Shown here: piece after piece, positions 8,586-17,475 of the stretch
Layout: each line of letters begins with the position of its first letter
How positions within the stretch are numbered: the stretch's first letter is position 1
Assembly: GCF_028747805.1 (NCBI RefSeq)
Contig: NZ_CP114887.1
Location: forward strand, 1,791,501 to 1,855,500
From: Solibacillus daqui
GTDB lineage: Bacteria; Bacillota; Bacilli; Bacillales_A; Planococcaceae
DNA length: 64,000 bases
Direction of reading: 5' to 3'
Made by a program: the position numbers and the translations under genes
The notes under the pieces: generated by a model
Told to the model about the DNA's origin: nothing
The model's database searches: none
What the model saw: the letters and a program-made list of their open reading frames with translations, nothing else

Positions 8586-9884
8586 ATGACATTTTTCAAC
8601 CAAGAAACAATCGCCCTACATACTGGCCAAACGGTAGATTCAGTTACCCGTTCACGCGAAGTTCCACTTTATCAAACAACATCTTATGTTTTTGATGATA
8701 CTGAGCACGCAGCAAGCCTGTTCAAATTACAAGGCAGTGGCTATCTATATTCACGAAATGCTAACCCAACAAACGCTGTATTCGAGGAGCGTTTAGCTGC
8801 ACTTGAAGGTGGTGTGGCAGGCTTTGCGGTTTCTTCAGGGCAAGCGGCAATTTTAATCGCGGTTTTAACATTAGCGCAAGCTGGTGAAGAAATCGTAGCG
8901 ACAAACGCATTATACGGAGGTACGTATACATTATTCTCTAAAACATTACCTCGCTTTGGCGTAACGGTTCGTTTTGTTGAAGGTTCGGATTTAGCAGAAG
9001 TCGAAGCAGCAATCAATGACAAAACACGCGCCGTATTCACGGAAACAATTGGGAACCCAAGTTTACAAATTGCGGATATCGAAGGTTTAGCAGCAGTTGC
9101 ACATCAACATGATGTTCCGCTCATTGTAGATAACACATTTGCAACGCCATATTTATCGAAGCCAATTGAATTTGGCGCAGATATTGTTGTTCATTCAACG
9201 ACAAAGTTCATTGGCGGTCATGGAACATCACTAGGTGGTGCAATTATTGATGCCGGGAAGTTTGAATGGAAGGAAACCCGTTTCCCGACCTTTGTTCAGC
9301 CAAATGAATTAATCGAAAATCGTTCATTTGTTGAGGCGGCTGGAGAAAAGGCATTTATCGCAAAGGCTCGATTTGAATTAGGGCATGATTTAGGTGCGAC
9401 ATTATCACCGTTTAATGCATGGTTGTTTATACAAGGTTTAGAGTCATTAGCGGTGCGCGTACGTCAGCATGTATTGAATGCACAGGCCGTTGCGGAATAT
9501 TTGGCACAGCATGAGCTCGTAGAATGGGTGAACTTGCCAACATTAGAGGGAAATGACCCAAATCAGTTAGTCGAAAAATACTTACCAAAAGGCGCGGGCT
9601 CCATCTTTAGCTTTGGCATTAAAGGCGGATTAGAGGCAGCAAAAGCGTTCATTAACAATGTGGAATTATTATCACATGTAGCAAACGTAGGTGATTCGAA
9701 ATCACTTGTGATTCACCCAGCGAGTACATCACATTCACGTTTAACACCAGAGCAGCAATTAGCAAGCGGTGTAACACCGGGCTTAATTCGATTATCAATC
9801 GGTTTAGAAGATATTGAAGATATTAAAGCGGATTTATCACAAGCTTTACAAAAAGCGAGTGAAGCCGCACAAATCGCGAAATAG
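8586..9884 (+). CDS. metY: O-acetylhomoserine sulfhydrylase (PLP-dependent)
   Basis: This 432-residue cytoplasmic enzyme belongs to the Cys/Met metabolism PLP family. The expected lysine is K207 in HSTTKFIGGHG, and the N-terminal segment TLALHTGQ-like IALHTGQ and the VPLYQTTSY motif are present. The insert between the PLP lysine and the ALSPF-like TLSPFNAW segment is the longer version found in O-acetylhomoserine sulfhydrylases rather than cystathionine synthases. It would fix sulfide, for example from released sulfite after reduction, into homocysteine. AAAGGAG precedes the ATG. The operon context strongly supports sulfur assimilation. Confidence 0.85.
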   Translation: MTFFNQETIALHTGQTVDSVTRSREVPLYQTTSYVFDDTEHAASLFKLQGSGYLYSRNANPTNAVFEERLAALEGGVAGFAVSSGQAAILIAVLTLAQAGEEIVATNALYGGTYTLFSKTLPRFGVTVRFVEGSDLAEVEAAINDKTRAVFTETIGNPSLQIADIEGLAAVAHQHDVPLIVDNTFATPYLSKPIEFGADIVVHSTTKFIGGHGTSLGGAIIDAGKFEWKETRFPTFVQPNELIENRSFVEAAGEKAFIAKARFELGHDLGATLSPFNAWLFIQGLESLAVRVRQHVLNAQAVAEYLAQHELVEWVNLPTLEGNDPNQLVEKYLPKGAGSIFSFGIKGGLEAAKAFINNVELLSHVANVGDSKSLVIHPASTSHSRLTPEQQLASGVTPGLIRLSIGLEDIEDIKADLSQALQKASEAAQIAK

Positions 9885-9897
9885 GAGGAACTGGAAC

Positions 9898-10269
9898 ATG
9901 GCAATCGCAGTAGTAGTAAATGATGGCGGCATCGTAACACCAATCGTAGAGGGAACAGTATTACGAATTATCAAAAAGGACGGTACAGTAGAAGATCATC
10001 GCAACCCAGCGCTTGATTTAACAGAAGGTCGTCGCGGTGCAACATTACGTAAAGCAATCGAGTTAGGTGCAACTACATTCGTCGCTCCACCAGCAACGTT
10101 TTGTGAATTATCGTATGGAAAAGCGCAGCAAGAGCAAGTAAACTTCATTAACATCGTAGCAAATCAAACATTTTCGAATGTAGCTGATCAAATCAAATCA
10201 GGTGCCATCAACGTAACGAACAAATTACCACCAGACGAAGTTGTACCAAGTGCACCTGTAGTGAAATAA
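9898..10269 (+). CDS. Small conserved-looking protein in sulfonate operon, possibly AnfO/NifX-like
   Basis: This 123-residue protein starts at the ATG preceded by AGGAGGAACTGGAAC, 13 bases after metY; a longer upstream reading would overlap metY and lacks a ribosome site. I see an N-terminal strand AVVVNDGGIVTPIVEG, a short RIIKKDG strand, and a GATTFVAPPATFCELSYG segment. The pattern of two strands followed by a regulated GA..FVA segment recalls AnfO or nitrogenase-cofactor-binding small proteins. The similarity is weak and I do not assign a function. One cysteine is present. It is the only gene in this operon without a clear sulfur role. Confidence 0.65.
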   Translation: MAIAVVVNDGGIVTPIVEGTVLRIIKKDGTVEDHRNPALDLTEGRRGATLRKAIELGATTFVAPPATFCELSYGKAQQEQVNFINIVANQTFSNVADQIKSGAINVTNKLPPDEVVPSAPVVK

Positions 10270-10285
10270 AAAGGAGGAAATGATT

Positions 10286-11413
10286 GTGACTAAAGTGGAA
10301 TTTATTACAATGGCGCCAACTTCAGGCGATAGCGAGTATGTAGGAAATCAAGCTTCGAAAAAGGATCAACAAACTTGGTCAGGCGCTGGAGTTGATTCAG
10401 ATCGTCAGCCTTCAGTGGAATACATTACAAAAGTAGCGCAAGCAGCAGAAAAAGCGGGCTTCACTACATTATTATTACCAATCGGTGGTAGCTGCGTCGA
10501 TTCATTAGTGGCGGCTGCTCATTTAACGGCACATACAGATAACTTGAAATTTTTATTTGCAGTACGCCCAGGCTCAACAGCACCTACACAATTAGCTAAA
10601 CAGTTCGCATCTGTGAATTACTGGACGAATAATCGCGTATTCGTCAATGTTGTTACGGGTGGTGCACCGAAAGAATTAGAAAACGATGGCGATTTTTTAT
10701 CACACGCAGATCGCTATAAGCGTACACGTGAATATATTGAAATTTTAAAGCGTTTATTTAACGGTGAAACGTTTGATTACAACGGAGAATTTTACACATT
10801 AAAAGGTGCAAACTTACCGTTACCATTAAAAGAGGCACCCCCAATTTTCTTCGGAGGGTCATCTCAAATCGCCAAAGAAGTGGCAACCGATTTGGCAGAT
10901 GTTTATATGCTGTGGGGCGAAACATTAGAAACGACGCAGGAAGAGCTTGAATCAGTTGTGAAATTAGCGAAGGAAAAAAATCGCGACCTTTCATACAGCG
11001 TGTCCTTCCAAGTGGTGTTAGGCGATACAGAGGAAGAAGCGTTTGCCAATGCCAACAAAATTATTAGCCAAGTAGATCCAAGCGTATTAGCAGCGAAGCA
11101 TGAAAATACGCTGAAAAATGGCGCGGTTGGTGTTGGACGTTTACACCAAATCATGCTGGAATCAAAAGACAATAATTTCGTCATCGCACCAAATATTTGG
11201 GCAGGCTTAACACAAGTTTTATCAGGCAATTCAATTGCTTTAGTAGGTACACCGCAGCAAGTTGCAGAGCGTGTTGTGGAATTCGTAGACTTAGGCTTTG
11301 ACAAAGTATTATTACGCGGCTTCCCACACTTAGAGGTAATTGAAGAAATTGGCGCAAAAGTAATTCCATTAGTCAATGCGATTTTAGCAGAGCGCGAAAA
11401 ACAAGTGGTATAA
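10286..11413 (+). CDS. ssuD: FMNH2-dependent alkanesulfonate monooxygenase
   Basis: This luciferase-like TIM-barrel enzyme (375 residues) releases sulfite from alkanesulfonates using reduced FMN and oxygen. The SsuD signatures are clear: FAVRPGSTAPT, FVNVVTGGAPKELENDGD and the HADRYKRTREY segment. I chose the GTG at 10286 because AAGGAGG ends eight bases before it; an ATG at 10280 in the same frame would leave only two bases. The FMN reductase at the operon end would supply FMNH2. Normal family length is about 370-380. Confidence 0.88.
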   Translation: MTKVEFITMAPTSGDSEYVGNQASKKDQQTWSGAGVDSDRQPSVEYITKVAQAAEKAGFTTLLLPIGGSCVDSLVAAAHLTAHTDNLKFLFAVRPGSTAPTQLAKQFASVNYWTNNRVFVNVVTGGAPKELENDGDFLSHADRYKRTREYIEILKRLFNGETFDYNGEFYTLKGANLPLPLKEAPPIFFGGSSQIAKEVATDLADVYMLWGETLETTQEELESVVKLAKEKNRDLSYSVSFQVVLGDTEEEAFANANKIISQVDPSVLAAKHENTLKNGAVGVGRLHQIMLESKDNNFVIAPNIWAGLTQVLSGNSIALVGTPQQVAERVVEFVDLGFDKVLLRGFPHLEVIEEIGAKVIPLVNAILAEREKQVV

Positions 11414-11426
11414 GGAGGTGTAACAG

Positions 11427-12749
11427 ATGACAAAAAAGCAAATGAAGTTAGGGCTGTTTTTAATGGGAACAGGCCACCATATCGCTTCATGGCGCCACCC
11501 ACAAGCGCAGGCTGATGCGAGTGAAAACGTGGAATTCTTTAAAGAAGTAGCCATAAAAGCTGAGCAAGGCAAGCTTGATATGCTGTTTTTAAGTGACGGC
11601 TTATCGTTCAATGAATTATCCCACCCCGCCGAGCAAGTTCGTTTTGAACCGCTGACATTACACGCAGTCTTATCAACAGTAACTAAAAACATCGGTTTAA
11701 CGGCAACAGCATCAACGACGTATAATGAGCCGTTCCATATTGCGCGTAAGTTTTCATCATTAGACCATTTAAGTGGTGGCCGTGCCGCTTGGAATATCGT
11801 GACATCTTACTATGAAGCAGAGGCGAGCAACTTCAATCAGGATAAGCATTTAGACCACTCGTTACGTTACGAGCGTGCAGATGAATTTGTTGAAGTTGTA
11901 AAAGGTCTTTGGGATTCTTATGAGGATGACGCATTAGCACGAAACAAAGCAACTGGTGAATTTATTACAAAGGGTAAATTACACACATTACATCATAAAG
12001 GTGAATACTATGCTGTGCGTGGGCCTTTAAATTCAAGCCGTCCACCACAAGGTCGCCCGGTACTAGTGCAAGCTGGTTCATCGGATTCAGGGACGACACT
12101 TGCGGCAAAACAAGCAGATGTGATTTTCACCGCACAGCAAACATTAGAGGACGCTCAAAAATTTTATAAACTGCTTAAGGACAAAGCAGTAGCAGCAGGT
12201 CGTGAGTGTGATGACGTGAAAATTATGCCGGGCGTTTCGGTGTACGTAGCGGAAACAGAAGAATTAGCACGTGCGAAATATGAGGAGCTACAACAGCTCA
12301 TAACACCTGAAATTGGCCTAGACTTTTTAGCGGATTACTTAGGCTATGACCTATCAAATCATGATTTAGATGGTCCATTACCGAAGGACATTCCTCCGAC
12401 AAATGGTAACCGCAGTCGCCAGCAGTTAATTATTGAACTAGCCGAGCGTGAGAATTTAACAATTCGTGATTTATATTTACGTATCGCTGGCTCACGTGGT
12501 CACCGCATCATTTTCGGATCACCAACGCAAATTGCCGATCAATTAGAGGAATGGGTAGAAAATGAAGCAGCTGACGGCTTTAACTTAATGCCGCCATACT
12601 TCCCAGGTGGCTTTACCGATTTCATTGATTTAGTCATTCCAGAATTACAAAAGCGCGGTACATTCCGTACTGAATATGAAGGCACAACTCTGCGTGAAAA
12701 CTTAGGCTTAAAGCAAGTACCTTCACGCTATGCGCTACAGAAAGTGTAG
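11427..12749 (+). CDS. FMN-dependent monooxygenase, NtaA/SnaA/DszA family
   Basis: This 440-residue protein belongs to the nitrilotriacetate/dibenzothiophene-sulfone branch of the luciferase-like family. It shows the family start KLGLFLMGTGHHIASWRHP, the LFLSDG segment, LSGGRAAWNIVTS near residue 112-124 and RPVLVQAGSSDSG near residue 210. These enzymes oxidise sulfones or related compounds with FMNH2. It follows ssuD by 13 bases with AAGGAGG. Together with the DszC-like gene it suggests the operon handles sulfones as well as sulfonates. Confidence 0.85.
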   Translation: MTKKQMKLGLFLMGTGHHIASWRHPQAQADASENVEFFKEVAIKAEQGKLDMLFLSDGLSFNELSHPAEQVRFEPLTLHAVLSTVTKNIGLTATASTTYNEPFHIARKFSSLDHLSGGRAAWNIVTSYYEAEASNFNQDKHLDHSLRYERADEFVEVVKGLWDSYEDDALARNKATGEFITKGKLHTLHHKGEYYAVRGPLNSSRPPQGRPVLVQAGSSDSGTTLAAKQADVIFTAQQTLEDAQKFYKLLKDKAVAAGRECDDVKIMPGVSVYVAETEELARAKYEELQQLITPEIGLDFLADYLGYDLSNHDLDGPLPKDIPPTNGNRSRQQLIIELAERENLTIRDLYLRIAGSRGHRIIFGSPTQIADQLEEWVENEAADGFNLMPPYFPGGFTDFIDLVIPELQKRGTFRTEYEGTTLRENLGLKQVPSRYALQKV

Positions 12750-12761
12750 GAGGTTTTAATT

Positions 12762-13292
12762 ATGACAAAGGCAATTTTAATTAATGGTGGTAATAGTGTA
12801 TCGTCACGTTTAACAGGTGTCGAGCAGTATATTGCAAACAACTTGACAGCTAAGGGAATAGAAGTAGAAACGATCCAAGTACATCAGTTACCGGCAGAAG
12901 ATTTAATTACAGCGAACTATAAGAGTGAGGCGATTGCAGCGGAAATCGTGAAAGTTGGCGCGGCTGACATCGTAGTCTTTTTAACACCGATTTATAAAGG
13001 CTCGTATACCGGCATTTTAAAAACATTTATCGATCTATTACCACAAAAAGGGCTAGAAGGAAAGCAAGTATTCCCAGTGGCAATTGGAGGCTCGATTGCA
13101 CATTTACTAGCATTAGAGTATTCGTTAAAGCCGGTATTATCGATATTAGGTGCAACGAATATCGATTGTCCGATTTATATTGTCGATTCTCAAGTAGCGC
13201 GTATTGAAGGTGGCTTTACTTTAGACGAAACTGCGACAGCACGTATTGATAATGTTTTTTCGACTGTAAGTGGGGTTAAGGTAGGGGTTTAG
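12762..13292 (+). CDS. ssuE: NAD(P)H-dependent FMN reductase
   Basis: This 176-residue flavodoxin-like protein would reduce FMN for the monooxygenases in the operon. It has the phosphate-binding segment GGNSVSSRLTGV (about 9-20), the LTPIYKGSYTGILKTFIDLLP motif (parts TPIYKGSYTG and LKTFIDLLP, about 75-95) and the AIGGSIAHLLALEYSLKP region typical of SsuE. It is the last gene of the operon and a terminator follows. Confidence 0.88.
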   Translation: MTKAILINGGNSVSSRLTGVEQYIANNLTAKGIEVETIQVHQLPAEDLITANYKSEAIAAEIVKVGAADIVVFLTPIYKGSYTGILKTFIDLLPQKGLEGKQVFPVAIGGSIAHLLALEYSLKPVLSILGATNIDCPIYIVDSQVARIEGGFTLDETATARIDNVFSTVSGVKVGV

Positions 13293-13303
13293 GAGGAACA
13301 GGG

Positions 13304-13336
13304 CACGGAAGCTGAAGAATGGCTTTCGTGTTTTTT
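13304..13336 (+). terminator. Terminator of the sulfur operon
   Basis: CACGGAAGC (13304-13312) pairs with GCTTTCGTG (13322-13330), with one G-T pair, and is followed by TTTTTTG. Confidence 0.8.
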
Positions 13337-13864
13337 GTTTGTAACTTTTTTAATAACACCTGTTTTAATTTTGAATAAAATGAGAATTTAATTAAATCAT
13401 TTCTCACACTAATTTTCCAAGCGACAATTTCGTTATTATATAAATCTTGAACAGTCGATAGATAAAGGAATCCACTATTAATATAAAATAATAAATTTTT
13501 TTAACCTAAATTTAACCTTTGTTATTTATTCTATTTAAGGATGATGCAATAGGAGTGTTCTACTTTGGGAAGTTATTATCTTTTTGAAAATAAATAAGCG
13601 TACCGTTAACGTTCGACAGTATTACATAATCATATCCTATTCTTTAGTGGAGTTGAGACGCTTAGAAAAGATAAGTATCTAAAAATACAAGAAAGGGTGC
13701 TTTCAATATGTGGATTTAGGATTTTATTACAGAGGTATAGTTAGAATACGAACCTAGATGTCAAATAGGATTTTACTTACTAGATGCTGTTAGTTGAAGT
13801 ACTAGAGAATGAAGTATGCAGTATATTAGTGTTGTATATAGCAACGTTCAAGGAGAGCTGATGT
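13337..13864. other. Long AT-rich leader region with no gene
   Basis: This stretch separates the sulfur operon from the S-layer-type protein gene. I find no coding region longer than a few codons, no RNA-gene core and no riboswitch consensus. It probably holds the promoter and a long leader for the SLH protein; AAGGAGAG lies at 13851-13858. Confidence 0.4.
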
Positions 13865-16800
13865 ATGAAAAAAAATAAACGTACGGGATTAGTAGTACTA
13901 TTTTTATTATTATCTGTAATAGTACCTGATTTTGCACCATTTGCTGCTGGAAGTACAGTAACAAGAACCTATATAGCCACCGCAGATACTATGCAATTAA
14001 ATGGCCAAGCGGAATATAACGGTATTTATGATAATGAAGGTGATAGTTATCTTTATGTCGGCATGAGCAATAATGACGGCTTCGTCAATGTTCGGAACAG
14101 AATGGGCGTAACCTTCAATCTAGGGGCGCCAGAGGGGACTATCGTGTCAGCAGAGCTGGTTCTGACGGTTGCTACTGTTCTCAGAGTTCCTAACCATAAT
14201 TTGTATATGGAAGTTAGGGGTTCTGCTGCGAATTCATTGGACCATAATTTCAATGGTACTTTCCCCTCTGTAGATACGAATAGCCCCTATGCAGATAAAT
14301 TCACTGCGAAGAGCACTGCTGAGGTGCCGATGGGTACTTATCTTCAGGATCAGACAATAACGCTAAATGTGAAGAATGCCATCGATGCTTTTACAGATGG
14401 TTCTGATCGCCAAATAACCTTTACACTTAACGGGAATGAAGCCGATGCAGATAGCGGGAGATTTTCATTGTACTCCCTGGAAGTTCCGAATGCTGCATTT
14501 CGCCCGAAGCTGGTCGTTACTTATGAGACTGGTCCGGTAAATACACCTCCTACGGGTTCCTTCACGATTGCTGACGGAGCTGAGACAAACGCAAGCACTG
14601 TCAATCTATCCGTAACAGGATCAGATGCTGATGCAGTGGATAGTGTTACCCATATGAGATTTGCGGATAGCGTTGCTAATTTATTAACGGCATCTTGGCT
14701 ACCTTTCAGCAATACAGCAATATTCACTCTCTCAGGAGGAGATGGACCTAAGACCATCTATATGCAATTGAGGGATTCCAATAATGGGGTATCAGCCAAT
14801 TCATCTCAGACCATTCTATTGGATCAGACAGCACCAACAGGTACACTGAACATTAATAATGGTGCCGCATGGACGAATTCGGCTACAGTCACATTGAAAG
14901 GAACCTATTCGGATGGAAGCGGCTCAGGAGTTGATCAGGCGCGCCTTTCTAATATCAACGGCACTTGGCAGACCAGTTGGTTCAACATCGCTGACTTGAA
15001 CGGGAAGTCATGGGTCCTACCGGCTGGTGATGGAGCTAAAACCGTATATGTACAATATAAAGATAGAGTTGGAAATACGAGTAACTCGATCATTACCAGT
15101 ACGATTACAGTAGATACAATAGCTCCTGTTATTACGAATATAGTGAATAACAATGCATATAACAGCAAAGTTAATCCTCTATTTAACGAAGGCAGCGGAT
15201 TGCTTAATGGGAGCCCCTATATCAGTGGCACAGACATCACACAGGATGGAACGTATACGTTAAACGTCAGCGATCCAGCAGGCAATAGTACGACGGTGGT
15301 TTTCAAGATTGATACGATAGCACCTAGCGTAGTGGGAATAGCGAATGGTGGAATATACAACACGAGCAAAAAAATTACTTTTAACGAAGGGACTGCAACT
15401 TTAAACGGAGCTGCTTTTGTTAGTGGTTCACAGGTTGCTCTAGATGGTGTGTATACTCTGGTTGTCACAGATGCGGCTGGCAATGTAACAACAGTAAGCT
15501 TTGAAATTGATAAGACAGCACCTATCATTAAGGGAGTAAGCGACGGTAAATCTTATAACTCGAAAGTAACCGTAGGCTTCAACGAAGGAACAGCGACATT
15601 GAACGGAGCGGCATTTGCTAAGGATACAGAGATTAATCAAGATGGAGCCTATACGCTTGTTGTCACAGATGAGGCAGGGAATGTAACAACAGTAAGCTTT
15701 GAGATTGATAAGACAGCACCTATCGTTAAGGGAGTAAGCGACGGTAAATCTTATAACTCGAAAGTAACCGTAGGCTTCAACGAAGGAACAGCGACATTGA
15801 ACGGAGCGGCATTTGCTAAGGATACAGAGATTGATCAAGATGGAGCCTATACACTTGTTGTCACAGATGAGGCAGGGAATGTAACAACAGTAAGCTTTGA
15901 GATTGATAAGACAGCACCTATCGTTATGGGAGTAAGCGACGGTAAATCTTATAACTCGAAAGTAACCGTAGGCTTCAACGAAGGAACAGCGACATTGAAC
16001 GGAGCGGCATTTACTAAGGATACAGATATTGATCGAGATGGAGCCTATACGCTTGTTGTCACAGATAAGGCAGGCAATGTAACAACAGTAAGCTTTAATG
16101 TGGATAAGGTATCTCCAATTGTGACGGGAGTAGCGGATGGTGAATTCTACAAAGTAAAGAAGACGATTGACTTCAATGAAGGAACAGCGACGTTGAATGG
16201 AGCAAACTTTACTAGCGGTACAGAAGTTACACAAGATGGTATCTATGCGCTTGTTGTAACGGATGAGGCAGGTAATGTAACAAAGATTCAATTCATCATT
16301 GATAGAACTCCGCCCACAGGAACGCTTGTTATTAATAATGGTTCTGCTACTACAAATAGCAAATCTGTGACGCTTAGTCTGACTTCATCTGACGGGGGAG
16401 GAAGTGGAGTCACTGAAATGCGTTTTTCTACGGATGAGCTAACTTGGTCAGCATGGGAAAAAGTAATGCTTACAAAAAACTGGGATTTGATTGGTGGTAC
16501 TGGGCCGAAGAAACTCTATGTGCAATATCGTGATGCTGCAGGGAATTCAAGCATTTCATCTATGGCGTTAATTGAGTACAAGACTAGCAACGGTTCAGAT
16601 AGTAGTGGCGGTGGCTACAATTCGACACCGGAGCCAAGTCCAACACCAATAGAGCCAAAGCCGGAACAACCAGCACCATCCCCGGTAGAGCCAAAGCCAG
16701 AGCAACCAGAAGAACCAATACCAAGTTATCGATTCAACGATATTTCGAATAACTGGGCAAAGGTCATGATTGAAGACATTGCAGCTCATGGTATTATCAC

Positions 16801-17239
16801 AGGCTATCCAGACGGCACATTCCGACCGAATGCGCCAATCCAACGACAACACGTTGCATTGATGTTTACCCGTGCTTTCGAGTTAACAGCAAAACGTGAT
16901 GCTGCATCGTTTAGTGATGTACCAACTGATCACCCGTACTATGAGGCCATTACATTATTACAACAAGCGGGCATCATTGATGGTTCGGATGGGGCATTCA
17001 ATCCAGATGCACCAATGACGCGCGCACAAATGGCAAAAGTTATTGTGCTTGCATTTGGTCTTACACCAGGAGGGACAAGTACCTTCCAAGACGTTTCGAA
17101 GACGCATTGGAGCTATGACTATATTGCTGCGCTCGAATCGAATGGTATTGCCTTAGGTGATAACGGAAGCTTTAATCCAGACGAGCCAGTGACACGCGCA
17201 CAATTCGTGGCGTTTATGTACAGAGCACTAAACCTATAA
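13865..17239 (+). CDS. Secreted SLH-domain protein with DNRLRE-like N-terminus and six Ig-like repeats
   Basis: This 1124-residue protein has a signal peptide (about residues 1-28). An N-terminal beta domain (about 30-220) resembles the DNRLRE/disaggregatase-type module. Two FN/Ig-like segments follow (about 222-415), then six 66-residue repeats (416-811) with the core GTATLNGAAF...YTLVVTDEAGNVTTVSF, then another beta module (812-900). A proline-rich linker with PKPEQP repeats (about 920-955) leads to three SLH domains (about 957-1124) that bind pyruvylated cell-wall polymer. The ATG follows AAGGAGAGCTGATGT. The repeat part uses CTG/CTT-rich leucine codons, while the SLH part uses TTA like the neighbours, so the gene looks chimeric. 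Its likely role is surface adhesion or glycan binding. Confidence 0.85.
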   Translation: MKKNKRTGLVVLFLLLSVIVPDFAPFAAGSTVTRTYIATADTMQLNGQAEYNGIYDNEGDSYLYVGMSNNDGFVNVRNRMGVTFNLGAPEGTIVSAELVLTVATVLRVPNHNLYMEVRGSAANSLDHNFNGTFPSVDTNSPYADKFTAKSTAEVPMGTYLQDQTITLNVKNAIDAFTDGSDRQITFTLNGNEADADSGRFSLYSLEVPNAAFRPKLVVTYETGPVNTPPTGSFTIADGAETNASTVNLSVTGSDADAVDSVTHMRFADSVANLLTASWLPFSNTAIFTLSGGDGPKTIYMQLRDSNNGVSANSSQTILLDQTAPTGTLNINNGAAWTNSATVTLKGTYSDGSGSGVDQARLSNINGTWQTSWFNIADLNGKSWVLPAGDGAKTVYVQYKDRVGNTSNSIITSTITVDTIAPVITNIVNNNAYNSKVNPLFNEGSGLLNGSPYISGTDITQDGTYTLNVSDPAGNSTTVVFKIDTIAPSVVGIANGGIYNTSKKITFNEGTATLNGAAFVSGSQVALDGVYTLVVTDAAGNVTTVSFEIDKTAPIIKGVSDGKSYNSKVTVGFNEGTATLNGAAFAKDTEINQDGAYTLVVTDEAGNVTTVSFEIDKTAPIVKGVSDGKSYNSKVTVGFNEGTATLNGAAFAKDTEIDQDGAYTLVVTDEAGNVTTVSFEIDKTAPIVMGVSDGKSYNSKVTVGFNEGTATLNGAAFTKDTDIDRDGAYTLVVTDKAGNVTTVSFNVDKVSPIVTGVADGEFYKVKKTIDFNEGTATLNGANFTSGTEVTQDGIYALVVTDEAGNVTKIQFIIDRTPPTGTLVINNGSATTNSKSVTLSLTSSDGGGSGVTEMRFSTDELTWSAWEKVMLTKNWDLIGGTGPKKLYVQYRDAAGNSSISSMALIEYKTSNGSDSSGGGYNSTPEPSPTPIEPKPEQPAPSPVEPKPEQPEEPIPSYRFNDISNNWAKVMIEDIAAHGIITGYPDGTFRPNAPIQRQHVALMFTRAFELTAKRDAASFSDVPTDHPYYEAITLLQQAGIIDGSDGAFNPDAPMTRAQMAKVIVLAFGLTPGGTSTFQDVSKTHWSYDYIAALESNGIALGDNGSFNPDEPVTRAQFVAFMYRALNL
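15110..16297 (+). repeat. Six tandem 198-bp units inside the SLH protein gene
   Basis: Units start at 15110, 15308, 15506, 15704, 15902 and 16100, each exactly 198 bases (66 codons). Units three to five are almost identical in DNA, and the outer ones are diverged. The units keep reading frame, so copy number can change without breaking the protein. Confidence 0.9.
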
Positions 17240-17312
17240 AATAGAGATTCTACACTAGTTAGGATTTGGGCTTACCCCCGTCTAGTAGACAGCTATAAAA
17301 AAGACTAAGCAG

Positions 17313-17360
17313 CCATCTGGTGTCGATATTCTATCGATGTCAGATGGTTGAGTTGTTTTT
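17313..17360 (+). terminator. Strong hairpin after the SLH protein gene
   Basis: CCATCTG...TCGATA pairs with TATCGA..CAGATGG (17313-17347), followed by a T-rich run near 17355. It may be the terminator of the SLH gene. The sequence around it also resembles the ends of IS elements, but I cannot confirm that. Confidence 0.55.
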
Positions 17361-17475
17361 GGAAGCGTTACGTTGGACGATAATTGAACAACAATATAGC
17401 AATTTATTCCAATTGATAAAGTGATTGTATTAATATTGTAATAGTGTGAATTTTTAGAATAAAAAGAGGGGTAGA

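Noticed and set aside
10903..11502. 199-codon minus-strand open frame across ssuD and the next gene
   Set aside because: It covers two clear genes in the other direction and has shadow-like composition.
15440..16291. Long 283-codon open frame on the minus strand across the SLH repeats
   Set aside because: It exists because the 198-bp units repeat without stops in that frame. It has no ribosome site and its protein is a cysteine-rich repeat artefact.
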